Source: Thuidium tamariscinum (taxonomy: Eukaryota > Streptophyta > Bryopsida > Hypnales > Thuidiaceae). Taken from it: DNA of 64,000 nt. The notes below the pieces were generated by a model that worked only from the letters and a program-made list of their open reading frames with translations, ran no database searches and was not told the origin of the DNA. Positions 62,578 through 64,000 of the stretch are shown here, one piece after another. A program made the position numbers and the translations under genes. Positions within the stretch are counted from its first letter, which is position 1; each line of letters begins with the position of its first letter. Where the stretch lies: contig OX344752.2 in the NCBI GenBank assembly GCA_947034885.2, positions 23,645,386 through 23,709,385 on the forward strand. Direction: 5' to 3'.

Positions 62578-63402
62578 GAAAGTCTATTTGTTTTGTTTTG
62601 TTTGTTATGCTAAGATCTCTGGGACCGGGAATCTATAGTCAGGTTCTTAGTACTGTTGGAAAGCTCTCTGCAAGGAAGGGTGCACAGGCTTTCTTTCATG
62701 GCATTTTGAATCCTAGTGAGAAATTATTGAATTTCATAGTTTTATGAATTAGGAAATTAGGAAATTTCATACTTTTACTTTGATTTTGGATGTAGTAAAA
62801 GCAGAGGGTACACTAAGGTTGGAGTACCCAAATGCAACATTAGTCGTTCTAGGACATCTTGAAAAGAACCTAAATCCAAGTGCAAGTCCACCCAAAGAAG
62901 ACATATGGGGTTTAAAGGAGACAAGCGAGGTTCCAAGAAATTGTCACTCTTCCAAAAAATGGCCAATCACTTGCAAAGAATCCAAGGTTAGAATGTGTCA
63001 CTTTTGGATGTTTCGGTGCCAACTTTGATGTTAGTCTAGTACTCACAATAGGTGCCTCTACATAGTTGTTTTCAAAAACTCATATTATATTCATACAAGC
63101 TCAGAAAAATACAAAACTAATTTTGTTGGTTTTGTAAACCATTTCCTAACAACCTCACATCAATTTATTTTGTAGTTAACCTCAAGATCTGTGAATTTGA
63201 AACAAGTGTTGCTTTGAAGTACTTCTACCTTAGTAGCTGTTAAAAAATTTTAAAAATATCATGAATGCTACTATCATAATGTGCCTTGTGCCGTTGCCAC
63301 AATCAAATCCAAAGTAAAAGTAATTTTCTAATTTTGTAATCCATTAAAACTTTGAAATTCAATAATTTTTTCATTGTGTGTGGGTCGTAGCTAGAAACAC
63401 TT
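62578..63402. other. Spacer, no supported gene
   Basis: A frame at 62,780-63,028 reads somewhat protein-like (KAEGTLRLEYPNATLVVLGH) but has no family match I know. 63,285-63,400 is related to the 4 kb tandem duplication. Confidence 0.3.
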
Positions 63403-63729
63403 CATAAGAGGATTTCTAGCTGGTTTACAAGACTGCAAGTTTCCAAACGTTGGGAACTCTAGGAACGCGATGCTGATGTGGTCGAGCGACTACTACGTCA
63501 GAAAATACTAAATTTTAATTAATTTTAATTAATTATTAAATATTTTAAAGATATTTTTTTGAAAAAAAAATCATTTTTTTCTCTTTAGTACATTCTAAAG
63601 TCTTTTGGGAAAAAAATTTTAATTTTTTTTTTTCAAAATTCAAAAATTCAGAGCAGCAGGGGGCTGGTCTGTAGGAGTGGGAATAATTTCGGGGAACACC
63701 CTTGAAACAGTCCCAGAAATCCTCTTATG
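63403..63729. mobile_element. Inverted-repeat MITE, family C, copy 5
   Basis: Left end CATAAGAGGATTTCTAG. The right end reverse complements to CATAAGAGGATTTCTGG, one mismatch in 17. Internal gggaac and ggggaac motifs near each end match the other copies. Length 327 bp. Confidence 0.8.
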
Positions 63730-64000
63730 TACTAATTTTGGTTCAAAATGGCCTTACAACTAGAGTATTGTGACCTTTGCTATAAATTTTTTTAAATAAT
63801 ATAAAATATGGATAATTTATAAAGCATTAAAAAAACTCAAGTGTGTGAAAACTGAAGTCTAAAAAACTTTATCTCTAAAAGTTATGCTCACTCAAAGGGT
63901 GATGGAAAATACCATGAAAATAGACAGTTTAATGTTTGATTTAAGAAAATAGTAAAAATTAATTTTTTTTTTTAAAAGAAAAACATTTTTCCTAACATAA
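63730..64000. other. AT-rich edge, no gene seen
   Basis: Nothing recognised up to the end of the window. Confidence 0.4.

Noticed and set aside
62780-63028. 82-codon frame with a protein-like start
   Set aside because: No recognisable family, no splice context, overlapped by an equally long frame on the other strand.

Overview
This is nuclear DNA of a land plant. It holds spliced genes with short GT-AG introns, a plant-type CCT-domain protein, a plant-type PPPDE protease and RABA-type Rab sequence, all set in very AT-rich, repeat-laden spacers. The protein styles and the TTAA-flanked repeats suggest a non-flowering plant (for example a bryophyte or other early-diverging lineage), but the sequence alone does not settle this. 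Gene islands stand out by higher GC and by coding-like spliced frames.

Layout: 1-11,560 is AT-rich repeat DNA. 11,560-16,064 is a six-exon CCT-motif gene (+), followed by about 2 kb of moderate-GC non-coding sequence. 18,145-25,290 is repeat DNA with a 3-copy tandem repeat and a 1.1 kb fold-back palindrome. 25,798-27,712 is a four-exon PPPDE (DeSI-like) thiol peptidase gene (+). 28,000-43,240 is a repeat graveyard with insertions nested up to four levels deep. 43,542-50,446 is a cluster on the + strand: two tandem REV7/MAD2B (HORMA) genes with identical internal exon sizes, a stray RABA-type Rab exon between them, an unrecognised two-exon coding segment, and a frameshifted last exon of a CHAT-domain protein. 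52,274-55,478 is a seven-exon WD40-repeat gene (-), convergent with that cluster. 55,600-64,000 is again repeat DNA.

The most notable content is a population of non-autonomous elements that resemble piggyBac in their ends. They are flanked by TTAA and begin CCCCTAAAGG (or CCCTTTAAGG, or CCCTAAACCGCCC), with the inverse at the other end. Several copies are about 880-950 bp, others are internal-deletion derivatives. Two insertions sit in a TTAA that can be seen empty in sister copies, which supports TTAA-targeted insertion. No transposase gene is visible. A second family of short inverted-repeat elements (260-330 bp, five copies, ends CATTAG/CATAAG), one Stowaway-like element and one probable solo LTR make up much of the rest.

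The genes do not form one pathway. REV7 is a polymerase zeta/HORMA factor, the PPPDE protein a predicted isopeptidase, the CCT protein a probable transcriptional regulator, and the WD40 protein a scaffold of unknown partner. Exon borders were set by hand from splice consensus, reading frame and family resemblance. No database search was run.
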